Shown here: positions 1-9,333 of the stretch, one piece after another
Layout: each line of letters opens with the position of its first letter
Position numbering within the stretch: the stretch's first letter is position 1
Origin: Gallionellaceae bacterium
GTDB taxonomy: Bacteria > Pseudomonadota > Gammaproteobacteria > Burkholderiales > Thiobacillaceae
Length of the DNA: 64,000 nt
Assembly (NCBI GenBank): GCA_028714875.1
Contig: JAQTLN010000014.1
Span: 1-64,000 of the forward strand
Reading direction: 5' to 3'
Translations under genes and position numbers: made by a program
Notes under the pieces: generated by a model
The model's database searches: none
What the model was told of the DNA's origin: nothing
Seen by the model: only the letters and a program-made list of their open reading frames with translations

Positions 1-155
1 CTGTGTGGAAACTCACGACCCCGTGTTACCACGACGCCGCTTCCTCATGCTACCGAGGCGCACGGACAACTCCTCGGACGGGACTTCAACCCGCCAGACT
101 TACTGCTGTTACTGCGAACGGACAGACAACGCTTTCATGGTGGAATGAAGTCAAA
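1..155 (+). other. Left-edge sequence with an open frame but no recognisable gene
   Basis: Frame 1 stays open from base 1 to a TGA at 292-294 without a start codon, so it could be the tail of a gene cut by the window edge. The translation (Thr/Pro/Leu-rich, then running into the C-rich palindromic repeat at 156-240) matches no family I recognise. A competing frame starts at base 3. I see no RNA gene here and do not call a CDS. Confidence 0.2.
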
Positions 156-240
156 GTTTGCCTGTGCGGCCGTCTCAGAAATCCCCCCCAGCCCCCCTTT
201 GGGAAAGGGGGGGCCACCGCGCCAACCGCATCACCAGTTA
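156..240. repeat. 85-bp direct repeat, left copy
   Basis: This segment is almost identical to 8650-8734. Both begin GTTTGCCTGTGCGGCCGTCT, carry a C-run/CTTT/AAAG/G-run palindrome in the middle and end CCGCATCACCAGTTA. Differences are confined to the palindrome core. The two copies bracket the giant gene at 361-8292. The palindrome belongs to a family scattered through this window (8.4-8.7, 20.6-21.3, 26.5 and 30.5 kb). Confidence 0.9.
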
Positions 241-285
241 ACGAGCGTCAAACGACCCCCGGACGGCCAGGAAGGCGCGGATTTC

Positions 286-313
286 TTGCCATGACGGGCT
301 GCAAACATAGAAT
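286..313 (+). promoter_or_regulatory. Candidate sigma-70 promoter for the giant exported protein
   Basis: TTGCCA at 286-291 (5 of 6 to the -35 consensus) and TAGAAT at 308-313 (5 of 6 to the -10 consensus) are separated by 16 bp. They lie 47 bp upstream of the ATG at 361, between the repeat at 156-240 and the gene. This is a motif match only. Confidence 0.45.
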
Positions 314-360
314 GAGACAAGCATGTCCAAATAACTCACTCCCGATGCTCGGAGATCATC

Positions 361-3300
361 ATGCTTCGCCTTGCCGCTTTTGCGCGCTTTTTGAGCGCCT
401 TGTCGCTGGCCCTTCTGCCGGCTTTTCTTTTTCCCTACGCGGCGCTTGCCGATGAGGGTTTACGCGCGGACAAGCGCGAACTTGCGGTAGGTGAAAGCAC
501 CACGCTGCGCCTGGACGGCGTCAGCGGCTGGTTCAAGACGCGCTGGCACGACAGCCCCGACGGCGTCATCCGCTTCGACGACACGAGCAATAGCGAAGCC
601 CGAATCACCGCGCTGAAACCCGGGCGGGTGAGCATCACCGCCAAGGTGCTGACCAGCAGCTACAGCCTCGACCTCAAGGTACTGGACGCGCCCGGCAAGC
701 CGGACATCAAGGGCGATTGGCAAACCAAGATCGAGGGCATGGCCAAGGTGCGGGGTTTCCCGGACGCGCGCGCGCGCATCGTGCGCATGCTGGCCGAGGT
801 GAACAGCGGCAGCCGCACACCACAGGCTTTCTATGCCGACCTGGCCAAGCTCCCCGCCACCATGTTTGACGTGATCGCGGTTCGTTCCAAACTGGTCGAT
901 GGCGACCCCGCTTTCGCGCGGGATGTGCTGGGCGCGACTTACACGGCCGGCGGCACGCCGGTGGAAAAGAGCCTGCTCACCTGGCGCCGCGAACAGACTT
1001 TGGCGGCCATAGATGATGTGGTGCGGCGTTTCGTCGTGGCCGGCCGGGTGCCCGCCGACGGCTATTCGCTGATCATTTCCCATGTCGGCAAGTGGGCCAA
1101 CACGGACCAGGACGCGCCTAACTTCGACGCCCTCACCTTCGCCGGCGACATCGACTTCAGTTTCGTCAGCAACGACGAGGCGTTGACGCTGGCGATGAAG
1201 GAGGCGTTCGCGGAAATCATCAAGCAGCGCACCGGGCTCGACCCCATCGCGCTCGATGCGGTCGCCACAGCGCACGGCAAGGCCGGCCTGGAGGTGTACA
1301 TCGGCGCGCACGGCATGGGCTTTGCCGAAGGGCAGATGAAGAACAATGAACTGGTGGACATGCGCACCGGCGCGCGCATGAAGCGGTCACTGGAGGAAGT
1401 GGCCATGGGCCTGACCATGGAGCGCGCCATGTCCGAGGTTTTCGGCAAGGAACCGCCCTGGCCGGCGCACAACGACGAACCTGGCCTGTCGATGGAGATG
1501 CTGCGCCACTTCGACCATGACATCGTCAAGGCCGGCATTTACGACATGGCCAACGCGGTGGTGAAGGCCGCGAAATACCTGGATCGCAGCTACAAGTCGT
1601 TGAAGACATCCGGTGGTCAGCCGGGCGACGCCGCCCTGGCCAAATTTGCGGGTGACCTCACCGAGTGGGCGAATACCACGCCGCAGACGGTGGAAATCCG
1701 CGAGCGCATGGTCAAGCGCATCTCCGACTATCTCGCCGCCAAGCCGAAGGTGGTGTTCGACCAGAACACGCGAAAACTGGTGCTGTCGCTGGACGCGGGC
1801 CGCATCGCCGCTTTCCACAAGAAAGCCGCCGAGGCCATGTGGAAAACCGTGGAACAGGGGTCCAACAGCCGCACCCATGAACTGGAAACCCGCATGCGGG
1901 AAATCAGCGAGCGCAATCGCCGTGGCGAGATAGACAAAGACGGTGTCGAAGCGGAAGTCGCGAAGCTGCGTAAGGAGATGGTCGAGCTGGTCGACATGGT
2001 GGAAGCCGAAATGAAGGCCTTCCAGGGAGTCGAAGTGCCCAAGGTGGTGATCGACAACAACACCCGGATGCGCGGCCTGCTGAACATACTTTCCGGCCGT
2101 TTCGGTACCCGGGTGCTGAGCGCGGATGAACTCAAGGACAAGAAGTTCGTCGAGGAACTGCTCAAGGCCGAAGCCGAGCGCGGCAGCAACACCCGCCGCG
2201 AGATGACCGCCGCCTACATCATGGAGCGCAGCCTGGACACGCTGATGAAGAGCCCGGAAATCGCCATGTCCGGCGTCGAGAAAGGCAACCAGATGCTCGA
2301 TTACATCGACGATGGCCTGCTTGGTTCGCTGCGCGGCGAAACCGGCTTCAACGATTTTGAAACCGAAATGAAATGGATACGCGCCGCCGCCGCCGACCCG
2401 AAAACCAAGCCTGGCGCGTTGAAGCGCCTGAACGTGCTGAAAGGCACCGTCGCCCTCGGCATCAAGGCCAGCAACCAGAAGATCAACGCCGCGCTGCAAG
2501 CCACCGCCGCCGGCCGCCAGGGCATGAAGTTCATGATGGTCTACGGCCTGGTGGACGAAATGAAGTCCTACCGCGATGCCTTCAACAACGATGGCTGGGG
2601 TGGTTTCGCCACCGAGATATTCCGCCGCCGCATCCCGCTTGGTTCCGCGCTGGAAGGCGCGATGATGGGCAACACCTACCGCGCCGGCTGGGACGTGATC
2701 ACCACCCTGATTCCGCCGCTGGCCCTGCCGGAAGCCGCCTGGGGTTTGGGCACCGCGATCGGCACCCAGGCCAGGGCGACCTACTGGAACGAGCAACTCG
2801 CCCTGTTCGTGGACACCCTCTATGACAGCGCCACCTTCAAGCTCGAACAAGTCGAAACCCACGGTGGCGCCAAGGTGGGCGTGTATCGCCTGGTCGCGGT
2901 GAAGCACCGGGGCATCACCATCGACTTGTCGCAGTTCGCCGCCATGCGCCGCGAACAGGTGGACGCGCTACGCCAACAGATCGGCAAGAGCCGTCTCGAC
3001 TGGGCCGCCTACAGCAAGGAATTCCAGGGCCTCACCCGCTGGACCGAGGTGGACACCCTCCTGCAAAAGAACATCGCCGATAGCGACCCGGGCCTGGCCT
3101 TGATCGAAGAAATGATGAAGCACCCCAACGTCGGCCCGAAACTGATGGATCGCCTGGCCGAAAAAGGCCTGGTGCGCTGGGAGGAAGTGAAGCTGGGCTT
3201 CATCACCAACCTGATCAAACGCCTGGAAGACCGCAAGCAGGCCGACCAGGCCCTGGGCGCCGGCATGTTGCCGGACTTGTTCCAGGAACTGCGCAAAGCC

Positions 3301-6300
3301 GCCGCCGCGCTGGAAATCGAAAACGCCATGCTGCGCGCCCTCGATGCGGAAGTGGACACCAACAACCTGAAGGCGCTGATGAACTGGCTCTGGGAAGCCA
3401 AACGCGACGTGCAGGGCCAGGCGCCCACGGAAAGCGAAACCACGCGCGCCGCCCAGGTGGTGAAGCGTTATCTGGATACCTACAAGGGCATCGTCAAATC
3501 GCGCGACGACCTGCTCGCCGCCCTGCCCACTTCCGCGCGCAAGGACGGCGCCACCCGCTATCTCACCACTGATCTGTTCCTCTCCGGCCGGGCGGATGCC
3601 GACCAGGCCGCCGCCGACGCCTGGGTGAAACATGTCGGTGTATCGGTCAGCGCCGGCAACGAAGCCCTGCTCGCGATCAAGAAGGAATTTCTGCCCAATG
3701 TCGCCCTCGACGACGAGGACAGCCCCTACCTGAAACGCCTGTTCCCGCGCGAACTCTGGATGAAGCCGTACACGGAGGCCAGCAAGGCGCGCGGCAATGT
3801 GCTGTCGCTGCTGGATCGCGCCATCGACCACGGCAAGGCGCGCAACGCCATCCTCGACGAGTACAGGGCATGGCTGGAAAAACAGGCGCCGGTGCAACTC
3901 ACGGTCACCGTGCTGGATGCGCGCGACGGCAAGCGCCAGGTCAACGGCGCCACGGGAGACCTGCGCCCCACCGATGCGCTGGGCAAACCCGGCAGCGGTA
4001 AGGTCAGCGGCAACCAGTTGCTGTTCGGCGTGCCCACCGGCAACTACCGCCTGACCATCAAGGCGCCCGGCTACGAAGACGCGAACAAGGACGTGCTGCT
4101 CGGGCGCAACCTCAACCCCACGCCCAAGCTCAGCATCAGCCTGACGCCCAGCGGCGATGAAGCAAAAAATGCCGCGCCGTCGAGCAAGGAGGTCGCCACC
4201 GCCCTCCAGGCGCGCGACTGGAAACGCCTGATCGCCCTCCTGGAAGCGGAGAAGAAGAGCGACCTCAAGCAGCGGGATACGGCCACCTGGCAGGCCAATA
4301 TCGACGCCATCAACGGCGCGCTGCAAACCCTCAAGGACGAGCGCATGAAGTGGCTGCTGGGCTGGGAAGGCTATGTGCGCGCCGTGGAAAAGGCGGACAA
4401 CCGCGCCTACGACCAACTCAAGCAGGAAGTGGCGCAACAACTGGCCAAGTTTGAAAACCAGTGCTTCCGCAACGGCGCCGACCCCGAGCACTTGCGTGGC
4501 GATCGTTGCCGCAAGGAAGGTTATGTGTACGAGGAAAACTGCCTGCCCAAGTCCCTGCGCCTCGCGCACAGCGACGAGCAGCTACGCATCAGCACCTCGC
4601 GCAACCTGTTGCCGAACGAAGTGCAGCTCATGCACAGCACCGGCTTTACCTCCTACCAAGCGTTTTTCGACAAGCTGGAAGCACTGAACAAACAACACGG
4701 CCTGCCCTTCCCCTACCCCGACCCGGTGGTGGAGCGCCTCAAATACCAGAGCCAGTGCGCCAAGCTGGCTGACGTTAAAGCCGGCAAGAACCAGGACGAC
4801 CTGGCCGACTTCAAGGTCAGCCTGAAAGCGCCCACAGCCGCCGTACCCCTGGGCAAGCCGGTAACCCTCAGCGCCAGCGCGGGCGGCGGCAAGGGCCCTT
4901 ATCGCTATGACTGGTCCGGCGCCAGCGGCAACGGCACCCGCGCCACCTTGCTGCCGACCTGGGCGGGCGACTGGACGGTGAGCGTCACGGTGCGCGACGC
5001 CGAGGGCAAAGGCGGCACCGCCAGCGCCACCATCATGGTTTCGCCCATGAAGATTCGTCTGGCCGGCGCCAAAGGCCAGGTGTTCTACGGCAGCGAGGCC
5101 AAGCTCAGCACGGAAGGGTTGGAACTGGGCAAGCCCGCGCCGGCCACCACCTCGGCCCCGGCCGCCGACCCCTGCGCCAGCCCGGGCAACCCCTTCTGCG
5201 TGGACACCACCCACTCCGGCACCATCAACTACACGGGCGGCAAGGGGTACAGCCCCCCCGTGGACGACGGCCAGCACCAATACGTCCCCAATCCTTCACA
5301 GGAATTCATCAAGCCCCCGGTGGAAATCGGCTATCGCATCGTCTGGCAAGCGGAGCCCGGGCTGACCTTCAACCCGCCCACCAGCGACAACGGAGTCACC
5401 AAGGTCAGCTATGACCGCATGGGACAGGTGAAGCTGTGGTGCGAGGCGCTGAAATGGGTGAACGGCGCGTACCAAACCGTGGGCGAGTGCGAGCAGGTGA
5501 CCATTACCGTGGTGGCGCCCAAACTTTCTGTGAGCTTCACCCCCGGCGACGGCCAGGCCCGCATCGGCCAGGAGGTCCGCGCCCGGATCACCACCCAGCC
5601 CAACGTTCCGGCCAAGCTGATCAACTATCGCTGGCTGGAACCCGGCACCGCCAATCGCATGGAATACGGCGACAACGCCGGAGAGATCGGCTTCAAGGTC
5701 AAGGACGCCAGCACGATGGTGCTCAAGGCCCTGGCCCGCGTGCCGCATCACGGCGACGACCTCGGCACGGTGGACGCCACCTATACCGGCGCGGCCTACG
5801 AGGTGAAAGCCTGGCTGGTGGAACCCGGCAATCGCCCGATGATGTGGGACGCGAAAAAGGGCGGCCTGATCCCCGTGCCCAAGGGCGCCTACGCCACCCA
5901 TGAGCGCATCGGCCTGCGCGCCGAGATAGTGGGCGGCACCAGCGAAGTGGTGCGCTGGAACTGGCGCGTGAACGAGGGCACCAGCATCAGCAACCCGATC
6001 TCGCAAACCCCCACCGTCACCCGTTCCTCACCCGGCGAAATCGGCGCCCAGGTCGAAGCGCGTAACGCCGAGGGCGCCCTGCTGGGCAGCGCCGATGTGA
6101 GCGCATCGGTCATCGAGACAACCGATCGCGCGCCCGTCGCGGCCACGCCCAACGTCACCCTGAAACCGGAAAAAGACGCCCCGGAACGCGGCGAGCGCGT
6201 CTGGATCGAGGCCGAAGTCAGCGGTGGCAAAGCGCCCTACCGCTACACCTGGAAAGGCGCGCTCGGCGGCGGCGCCCGCGTCCAGGCCACCTCCAGCAAA

Positions 6301-8292
6301 ACCGGCAACCATGTGGTCAGCGTCAGCGTGCGCGACAGCAAGGGCAAGACCGGCACGGCCAGCGTGAGCCTGAACGTCCAGCCCAACCAGGCCGACCGCG
6401 CCCAGGAGGAAGCGAATCGCCTGGGCGAACAAGCGCGCGAACAATTGCGCCGGGGCGATCTGCCCGCTGCCATCCAATCGGCGCGGGAAAGCCAAAAACT
6501 GGACCCGACCAGCGCGCGCAAGATCGCCAGGGAAGTAGCCGACAGCGCCAAGAAAGCCGGCTGGAACAGCGTCAACCAGCGCGATTTCGCCCAGGCCGTG
6601 CCCAACCTGGAAGTAGCCCACGAACTCGACCCGACCGACAAGGACGCAACCGACAAGCTGAACAAAGCGCAACGCTTTGCCCAGGTGTGGCCGCGCGTGG
6701 AAGCCAAGGCGCGGGAATTCAACACCCAGATGGCCGACAAGAAAGTCTGGAGCGCGCAAAAGACCCTATTGCAGATGCAAGACCTGCAACACGACATGAC
6801 CGGCGGCATGAGCAACCCGCTATCGAAGCAGGCCATGGACGACTTCAACGCCGGCATGGCCGAGTACAGCCGCTTCATGCGGGAAGTGGAAAGCAACAAC
6901 ACCCGCGCCTTCAAGGAGAAAAACTGGCAAGCCATGCTGGAAAACGCCGAAACCGCCCTGCGCCGCGAACACGACCCGGCCAACGAGAAGCAACTCAAGA
7001 GCCACATCGACCTTGCTCGCCAGATGCTGCGCGAGCAGGCGGCCAAACCCGTTCAGAGCGTGGAAGGCACATGGGCCATCAACGGCAACGGCTACCGTGG
7101 CAAGCTGGAGATCAGCCGGCAAGGCGGGCAACTTTCCGGGCGCGTCTGGTACGACAGCCACGGCAAATGGGAAACACTCCACGACGTGCGCTTCGATGGC
7201 CGCACCATTACTTTCATCAGGCCCATCCGCAACCTTGACCAGGGCTACACAGGCACGCTCTCGGGCAATGAATTCAAGGGCAACTTCACCCAGCAAGGCG
7301 GCAGCCGGGTCTATCCCTGGTCCGCGCGGATGCAAGCAGCGGCCAGCCCGGATGCGCCATCCGTTGCCGCCTCCGCCGGCACAGGCGGCGCCAGCCTGAG
7401 CCTGGATCGCACGCGCTTCGAGCCGGGCGCGGCCATCACGGTGCGCTTCACCGCGCCCGCTTCCTGGCCGAGCAATGCCTGGGTCGGCATCATTCCGTCG
7501 CGCATCGCCCACGGCGAGGAGAAAGAAAACGACCGTTACGACGTGTCCTACCAGTACCTCAAAAAACGCGCTTCCGGCACCCTGACTTTCACCGCGCCGG
7601 CCGCCGGCGACTGGGATTTCCGCATGCACGACACGGACAGCAACGGTAAGGAAATGGCCTCGATCAGCTTCAGCGTCGGCGCGGCCGGCGAGCCCGCGCC
7701 GAAAGCCGCAGCGAAGCCCACGACAAACCTGACGGGTGAAACCAATCTGGCGCGCGGCAAACCGGCCAGCCAAAGCAGCCGCTCACAGTGGTCGCGGCCG
7801 GACGACCCGCAACGCGCCGTCGATGGCGTCATTAACGGCGGCTACGGCTTCCACACCAACAAGGAGGTCAACCCCTGGTGGCAGGTGGACCTGGGCGCGC
7901 CCTACCGAGTAACGGAAGTGCGCATCTACAACCGACTCGACTCCGGCAAGGAACGCGCGCGCACCGTGCAACTCATGCTCTCCGACGACGGCCACAGTTG
8001 GCGCACCGTCTACCGCCACGACGGCTCCCTCTTCGGCGGCAAGGACGGCAAACCGTTGATCGTGGACCTGAATGGCGATCCGGCGCGCCATGTGCGGCTG
8101 CAACTCAACGAAACCACCTGGTTCCACCTCGACGAAGTGGAAGTGCTGGGCAGCGACGCCGGCCGCGACTACAGCGGCTACTCGCCGCAGCCCGCGAGCA
8201 GCGCGCCACCCACCGAGGCGGCAAACCTGCTGGAACAGGTCGACGCCATCAAAAACACCTGGAAAGGGCTGAAAGGGCTGTTCGGGAATTAA
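361..8292 (+). CDS. Giant exported multidomain protein (Ig/PKD/discoidin), 2643 aa
   Basis: Function unknown; probably secreted or on the cell surface. Residues 1-30 are a signal peptide. Then come a BIG2-like Ig fold (about 31-112), a long charged helical region (about 115-1175), a PEGA/regulatory-like beta domain (about 1177-1265), a PKD-like fold (about 1483-1562, PYRYDWSG), more beta-rich sequence, a second PKD-like fold (about 1930-2010, PYRYTWKG), TPR-like helices (about 2013-2230), two beta domains (about 2234-2325 and 2345-2440) and a C-terminal F5/8 type C (discoidin) domain (about 2461-2600). The discoidin and PKD folds suggest glycan or surface binding. A GDID motif at 262-265 followed by hydrophobics is weakly reminiscent of nucleotidyltransferases. 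GGAG at 351-354 sits six bases before the ATG and fixes the start. The gene stands alone, flanked by repeats; no partner or secretion genes adjoin it. Confidence 0.9.
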   Translation: MLRLAAFARFLSALSLALLPAFLFPYAALADEGLRADKRELAVGESTTLRLDGVSGWFKTRWHDSPDGVIRFDDTSNSEARITALKPGRVSITAKVLTSSYSLDLKVLDAPGKPDIKGDWQTKIEGMAKVRGFPDARARIVRMLAEVNSGSRTPQAFYADLAKLPATMFDVIAVRSKLVDGDPAFARDVLGATYTAGGTPVEKSLLTWRREQTLAAIDDVVRRFVVAGRVPADGYSLIISHVGKWANTDQDAPNFDALTFAGDIDFSFVSNDEALTLAMKEAFAEIIKQRTGLDPIALDAVATAHGKAGLEVYIGAHGMGFAEGQMKNNELVDMRTGARMKRSLEEVAMGLTMERAMSEVFGKEPPWPAHNDEPGLSMEMLRHFDHDIVKAGIYDMANAVVKAAKYLDRSYKSLKTSGGQPGDAALAKFAGDLTEWANTTPQTVEIRERMVKRISDYLAAKPKVVFDQNTRKLVLSLDAGRIAAFHKKAAEAMWKTVEQGSNSRTHELETRMREISERNRRGEIDKDGVEAEVAKLRKEMVELVDMVEAEMKAFQGVEVPKVVIDNNTRMRGLLNILSGRFGTRVLSADELKDKKFVEELLKAEAERGSNTRREMTAAYIMERSLDTLMKSPEIAMSGVEKGNQMLDYIDDGLLGSLRGETGFNDFETEMKWIRAAAADPKTKPGALKRLNVLKGTVALGIKASNQKINAALQATAAGRQGMKFMMVYGLVDEMKSYRDAFNNDGWGGFATEIFRRRIPLGSALEGAMMGNTYRAGWDVITTLIPPLALPEAAWGLGTAIGTQARATYWNEQLALFVDTLYDSATFKLEQVETHGGAKVGVYRLVAVKHRGITIDLSQFAAMRREQVDALRQQIGKSRLDWAAYSKEFQGLTRWTEVDTLLQKNIADSDPGLALIEEMMKHPNVGPKLMDRLAEKGLVRWEEVKLGFITNLIKRLEDRKQADQALGAGMLPDLFQELRKAAAALEIENAMLRALDAEVDTNNLKALMNWLWEAKRDVQGQAPTESETTRAAQVVKRYLDTYKGIVKSRDDLLAALPTSARKDGATRYLTTDLFLSGRADADQAAADAWVKHVGVSVSAGNEALLAIKKEFLPNVALDDEDSPYLKRLFPRELWMKPYTEASKARGNVLSLLDRAIDHGKARNAILDEYRAWLEKQAPVQLTVTVLDARDGKRQVNGATGDLRPTDALGKPGSGKVSGNQLLFGVPTGNYRLTIKAPGYEDANKDVLLGRNLNPTPKLSISLTPSGDEAKNAAPSSKEVATALQARDWKRLIALLEAEKKSDLKQRDTATWQANIDAINGALQTLKDERMKWLLGWEGYVRAVEKADNRAYDQLKQEVAQQLAKFENQCFRNGADPEHLRGDRCRKEGYVYEENCLPKSLRLAHSDEQLRISTSRNLLPNEVQLMHSTGFTSYQAFFDKLEALNKQHGLPFPYPDPVVERLKYQSQCAKLADVKAGKNQDDLADFKVSLKAPTAAVPLGKPVTLSASAGGGKGPYRYDWSGASGNGTRATLLPTWAGDWTVSVTVRDAEGKGGTASATIMVSPMKIRLAGAKGQVFYGSEAKLSTEGLELGKPAPATTSAPAADPCASPGNPFCVDTTHSGTINYTGGKGYSPPVDDGQHQYVPNPSQEFIKPPVEIGYRIVWQAEPGLTFNPPTSDNGVTKVSYDRMGQVKLWCEALKWVNGAYQTVGECEQVTITVVAPKLSVSFTPGDGQARIGQEVRARITTQPNVPAKLINYRWLEPGTANRMEYGDNAGEIGFKVKDASTMVLKALARVPHHGDDLGTVDATYTGAAYEVKAWLVEPGNRPMMWDAKKGGLIPVPKGAYATHERIGLRAEIVGGTSEVVRWNWRVNEGTSISNPISQTPTVTRSSPGEIGAQVEARNAEGALLGSADVSASVIETTDRAPVAATPNVTLKPEKDAPERGERVWIEAEVSGGKAPYRYTWKGALGGGARVQATSSKTGNHVVSVSVRDSKGKTGTASVSLNVQPNQADRAQEEANRLGEQAREQLRRGDLPAAIQSARESQKLDPTSARKIAREVADSAKKAGWNSVNQRDFAQAVPNLEVAHELDPTDKDATDKLNKAQRFAQVWPRVEAKAREFNTQMADKKVWSAQKTLLQMQDLQHDMTGGMSNPLSKQAMDDFNAGMAEYSRFMREVESNNTRAFKEKNWQAMLENAETALRREHDPANEKQLKSHIDLARQMLREQAAKPVQSVEGTWAINGNGYRGKLEISRQGGQLSGRVWYDSHGKWETLHDVRFDGRTITFIRPIRNLDQGYTGTLSGNEFKGNFTQQGGSRVYPWSARMQAAASPDAPSVAASAGTGGASLSLDRTRFEPGAAITVRFTAPASWPSNAWVGIIPSRIAHGEEKENDRYDVSYQYLKKRASGTLTFTAPAAGDWDFRMHDTDSNGKEMASISFSVGAAGEPAPKAAAKPTTNLTGETNLARGKPASQSSRSQWSRPDDPQRAVDGVINGGYGFHTNKEVNPWWQVDLGAPYRVTEVRIYNRLDSGKERARTVQLMLSDDGHSWRTVYRHDGSLFGGKDGKPLIVDLNGDPARHVRLQLNETTWFHLDEVEVLGSDAGRDYSGYSPQPASSAPPTEAANLLEQVDAIKNTWKGLKGLFGN

Positions 8293-8302
8293 GCGGCGCC
8301 CG

Positions 8303-8362
8303 TGTAGCGCCGGCTTCCAGCCGGCTGTTTCTATGACGCAGGGAGAAATGCCGGCGCTACAG
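8303..8362. repeat. Short palindromic repeat (GCCGGCTTCCAGCCGGC type)
   Basis: TGTAGCGCCGGCTTCCAGCC is followed by a partner arm GCCGGCGCTACAG at 8350-8362, giving an imperfect hairpin just after the stop of the giant gene. Related copies lie at 27377-27416 and 47094-47152. It may act as a transcription terminator or be a REP-type element. Confidence 0.7.
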
Positions 8363-8383
8363 GTTGCGTGCAGGGTGCGCTAC

Positions 8384-8734
8384 TCCCCCTTTTTCAAAGG
8401 CTCTGTATGCGGCAATTGTTGAAACGCTTGCGGCTGCGGAGAGCGGAGTTCCCCCCTTTCTCAAAGGGGGGGAGGGGGGATTTTCGCGGCCGGCAACCAG
8501 GTCTACGTCGCCAAATCCTCCTCAATCCCCCTTTAGAAAAGGGGGAAGTCGCCCCAGCCAGCGCTCCATGTGCTTTCAACAACAAACGCATACAGCGCCT
8601 TTTCAAAGGGGGAATGAGGTACCGAAGGGCATAAGAGGGATTTTGCGACGTTTGCCTGTGCGGCCGTCTCAGAAATCCCCCCTCCCCCCCTTTGAAAAAG
8701 GGGGGAACCACCGCGCCAACCGCATCACCAGTTA
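8384..8734. repeat. Cluster of C-rich/G-rich palindromic repeats ending in the right 85-bp direct repeat
   Basis: At least four palindromes of the form CCCCC-TTT-n-AAA-GGGGG occur here (about 8385-8400, 8452-8480, 8525-8550, 8685-8706). The last lies inside the copy at 8650-8734 that repeats 156-240. Short open frames through the cluster are Pro/Gly-rich artefacts. The rest of 8293-8928 shows no gene. Confidence 0.85.
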
Positions 8735-8928
8735 GCGGAAAAAAGGCCTAAATCCATGGGTTATCGCCAGAACAAATTTGCTCTGGGCGCTACCCAGCCG
8801 ATTTTCTATCGAACGCCCACTTCCGCTATGATGCGGCGACCCTGTTCCGGTGGAGATGGCATGAAATCTGTCCGCGTCACGAAAATCACCCCCCTTGCGC
8901 GGCACGGCGAGCAGGCTGGTCGATTCTG

Positions 8929-9261
8929 ATGCGTGTCTTTCTGGCCATCCTCCTGCGTTGTGCCCTGGCCTTTGGCCTGGCCCTGGCGCCTGTGGCCAAC
9001 GCGCTGGATATGGCCGCGATGGGGTCGGGCAAAGAAGACATGCCCTCCTGCCATATCCCGGTTCAGCAGCAACAGACTCCGGATGGCCAAAGCGGCCATG
9101 CCGCCAGCCAGTGCCATTGCGTCATGGTCATCGGCCTGCCGGCCAATGCCGCCGTGGCAACCCACCCCGGTAATCAATCCGATCATCCACAGACGGCACA
9201 GCGCCTCGGCCTCGGGCTGACCGCCGTGCCGGAAATACCGCCTCCACAAGCGCTGTCCTGA
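8929..9261 (+). CDS. Small exported Cys/His-containing protein ahead of the Cus operon
   Basis: A 110-residue protein with a signal peptide (about 1-25) and a mature part holding PSCHIP and a CHCVMV motif, with His and Gln clusters (around 43-68). It lies 72 bp before the CusC-like gene on the same strand. Small Cys/His periplasmic proteins are common at the head of copper or silver efflux operons (CopL or DUF2946-like), so metal binding is plausible but not shown. The reading frame is chosen over two overlapping ones because only this one has a clean signal peptide. No strong ribosome-binding site is visible. Confidence 0.55.
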   Translation: MRVFLAILLRCALAFGLALAPVANALDMAAMGSGKEDMPSCHIPVQQQQTPDGQSGHAASQCHCVMVIGLPANAAVATHPGNQSDHPQTAQRLGLGLTAVPEIPPPQALS

Positions 9262-9333
9262 CCCCGCGGGATCATCCGCGCGTCATTGGCGCGGCATTAC
9301 GGCTGGCTTTCAGCCCCATGTGTGGAGAGTTTC

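Noticed and set aside
8364-8735. Overlapping open frames of about 90-120 codons
   Set aside because: They are read through the palindromic repeats on both strands and give Pro/Gly/Lys-rich nonsense with no start signal.
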